DNA from: HGM05232 sp036661515 | GTDB taxonomy: Bacteria; Bacteroidota; Bacteroidia; Bacteroidales; Muribaculaceae | DNA: 8,691 bases | Assembly: GCA_036661515.1 (NCBI GenBank) | Contig: JAVWYO010000087.1 | Coordinates: forward strand, 1-8,691 | Direction: 5' to 3' | Shown here: in pieces, positions 7,788-8,691 of the stretch | Position numbering within the stretch: position 1 is the first letter of the stretch | Layout: the number at the start of each line of letters is the position of its first letter | Notes under the pieces: generated by a model | Databases searched by the model: none | What the model saw: only the letters and a program-made list of their open reading frames with translations | Told to the model about the DNA's origin: nothing | Position numbers and translations under genes: made by a program

Positions 7788-7993
7788 GACCGCTATTTCT
7801 TCAAAAATTTTCTCAATATTCTTCTTATACCTAACAATATTTTACGAATAAAGGGTAATATGATTTATTTCCTTTGCTTGATCAATCGAACTTTTTACAA
7901 ACAGACTATACGCGTTTGAACTGTATTCCATTGCTTTTTATTGGGCATAGTTGTTAGCTTTTTGACGAGCTTGCTGTGTGAGATGGCTACTCA
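7788..7993. other. Spacer between convergent genes
   Basis: This AT-rich 206-base region separates the flippase from the convergent glycosyltransferase. No GC-rich hairpin followed by a T-run is visible in either direction. On the - strand a tiny frame of 18 codons (7938-7994) begins with an ATG overlapping the glycosyltransferase stop (TAATG), and a second frame of 29 codons in the same phase runs 7842-7931. Another - strand frame, in the phase of the glycosyltransferase itself, ends near 7796 with a strongly basic tail (RRILRKFLKK). These could be the remains of a decayed gene or chance frames; at this base composition, frames of this size are expected by chance. Confidence 0.35.
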
Positions 7994-8691
7994 TTACGAG
8001 TTTATCATTTTATCTTTAAACCCGTGATAACTTCCTTTAAGAAAGGCAATAAGCATATCTGTTTTCTTGTGTAACAGATAAACCAATATGTTTTTAGGAA
8101 TGACGATCATTATTTGATATAATAATGCGATAACTTTAGAGATATGGGTATAGTTGCGACGGGCAAACAAAATTCGGCTGCGAGTAAGGTAATATAAACG
8201 CAACGGAGTACCTGGTTTTATTGTCATACTTTCTTTATGCAGTACGCATGCTGCTGGCTCATACCATATATAATACCCTGCGTGTTGGATTTGCAGGCTC
8301 CAGTCCAGTTCCTCATAGAAGAGAAAATAGATATTGGTCATTAACCCTACTTTATTTATTACTTCCCGTGATGTCATCATACAAGCACCATGTAAAAAGG
8401 CTGTTATGCAAGCATAGTTATATTGGTAGTTGTCTTTCTGATTAACACCTATAAGATTGTTACTTATACGTACAGGATTCATTGCAGTTGATCCGGCGTA
8501 CTGAATGATGTCCGGATGATGCTCATACTTTATTTTAGGAGAAACAGCACCAATGGATTTTGAGGATTGAAGACGATCAACGAGTGGCTGAAGGAATGCT
8601 TTGTCTATCACCATGTCGTTATTCATATATAAGATGTATTCACCTTGTGCATATTGATAGCCCAAATTGTTACCTCCGGCAAATCCTATAT
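7994..8691 (-). CDS. Glycosyltransferase family 2, partial (5' end beyond the window)
   Basis: The coding frame enters from the right edge: the codons before the TTG at 8665 read GFAGGNNLGYQYAQGEY, the standard central block of WcaA/rhamnosyltransferase-like GT2 enzymes, so the true start lies outside and the TTG is an internal Leu. The visible 232 or so residues hold the metal-binding segment MNND (about 8615-8626), an HGACM segment around 8378-8392, and the acceptor-side block YEELDW (about 8300-8317) followed by QIQHAGYYIWYEP, the counterpart of the usual ED-x-D motif. These indicate an intact GT-A domain, here missing about 60 to 80 N-terminal residues. A hydrophobic stretch (ALLYQIMIVIPKNILVYLL) near the C-terminus may be membrane-associated. 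The donor is unknown; related enzymes transfer rhamnose, galactofuranose or other sugars to lipid-linked glycans. It faces the + strand operon tail to tail, so it is controlled from a promoter outside the window. Confidence 0.87.
   Translation of the reverse strand, partial: IGFAGGNNLGYQYAQGEYILYMNNDMVIDKAFLQPLVDRLQSSKSIGAVSPKIKYEHHPDIIQYAGSTAMNPVRISNNLIGVNQKDNYQYNYACITAFLHGACMMTSREVINKVGLMTNIYFLFYEELDWSLQIQHAGYYIWYEPAACVLHKESMTIKPGTPLRLYYLTRSRILFARRNYTHISKVIALLYQIMIVIPKNILVYLLHKKTDMLIAFLKGSYHGFKDKMINS

Noticed and set aside
7878..7885. Palindrome TTGATCAA as an operator
   Set aside because: An isolated 8-base palindrome between two convergent 3' ends, with no promoter nearby, is expected by chance.
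8221..8445. Open frame of 74 codons on the + strand
   Set aside because: Fully antisense to the conserved GT2 domain read on the - strand; no family resemblance.

Overview
The window is AT-rich and looks like a stretch of a surface-glycan (exopolysaccharide, capsule or O-antigen) biosynthesis locus from a member of the Bacteroidetes. That assignment is an inference. It rests on three things: nearly every gene starts without a Shine-Dalgarno sequence, the protein sequences resemble families common in that phylum (the multi-membrane GT2 and the Wzx-type flippase in particular), and the genes are packed with gaps of 1 to 39 bases.

Layout. Positions 1-173 hold no gene I can support. From 174 to 7787 six genes lie head to tail on the + strand, apparently as one operon: a UDP-glucuronate decarboxylase (UDP-xylose synthase), a soluble receiver-histidine kinase hybrid, a GT4 glycosyltransferase, a membrane-anchored processive-type GT2 glycosyltransferase, an asparagine-synthetase-like ATP-dependent ligase whose glutaminase half has lost its active site, and a Wzx-type flippase. 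A 206-base spacer (7788-7993) follows, holding only tiny broken reading frames. After it, on the - strand and converging on the flippase, is a GT2 glycosyltransferase that runs off the right edge; it belongs to another transcript of the same or a neighbouring glycan locus.

How the parts could work together (inference). The decarboxylase makes UDP-xylose from UDP-glucuronate, the two glycosyltransferases assemble a repeat unit on a lipid carrier at the inner face of the cytoplasmic membrane, the ligase forms an amide on the glycan or its precursor (for example on a uronic acid), and the flippase exports the lipid-linked unit. The receiver-kinase may sense or control this output. No polymerase (Wzy), initiating sugar-phosphate transferase or chain-length regulator is visible, so the locus must continue outside the window.

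The two least ordinary items are the glutaminase-dead synthetase inside a glycan operon and the soluble receiver-kinase embedded between sugar-nucleotide and glycosyltransferase genes. No mobile element, RNA gene, CRISPR array or phage gene was seen.
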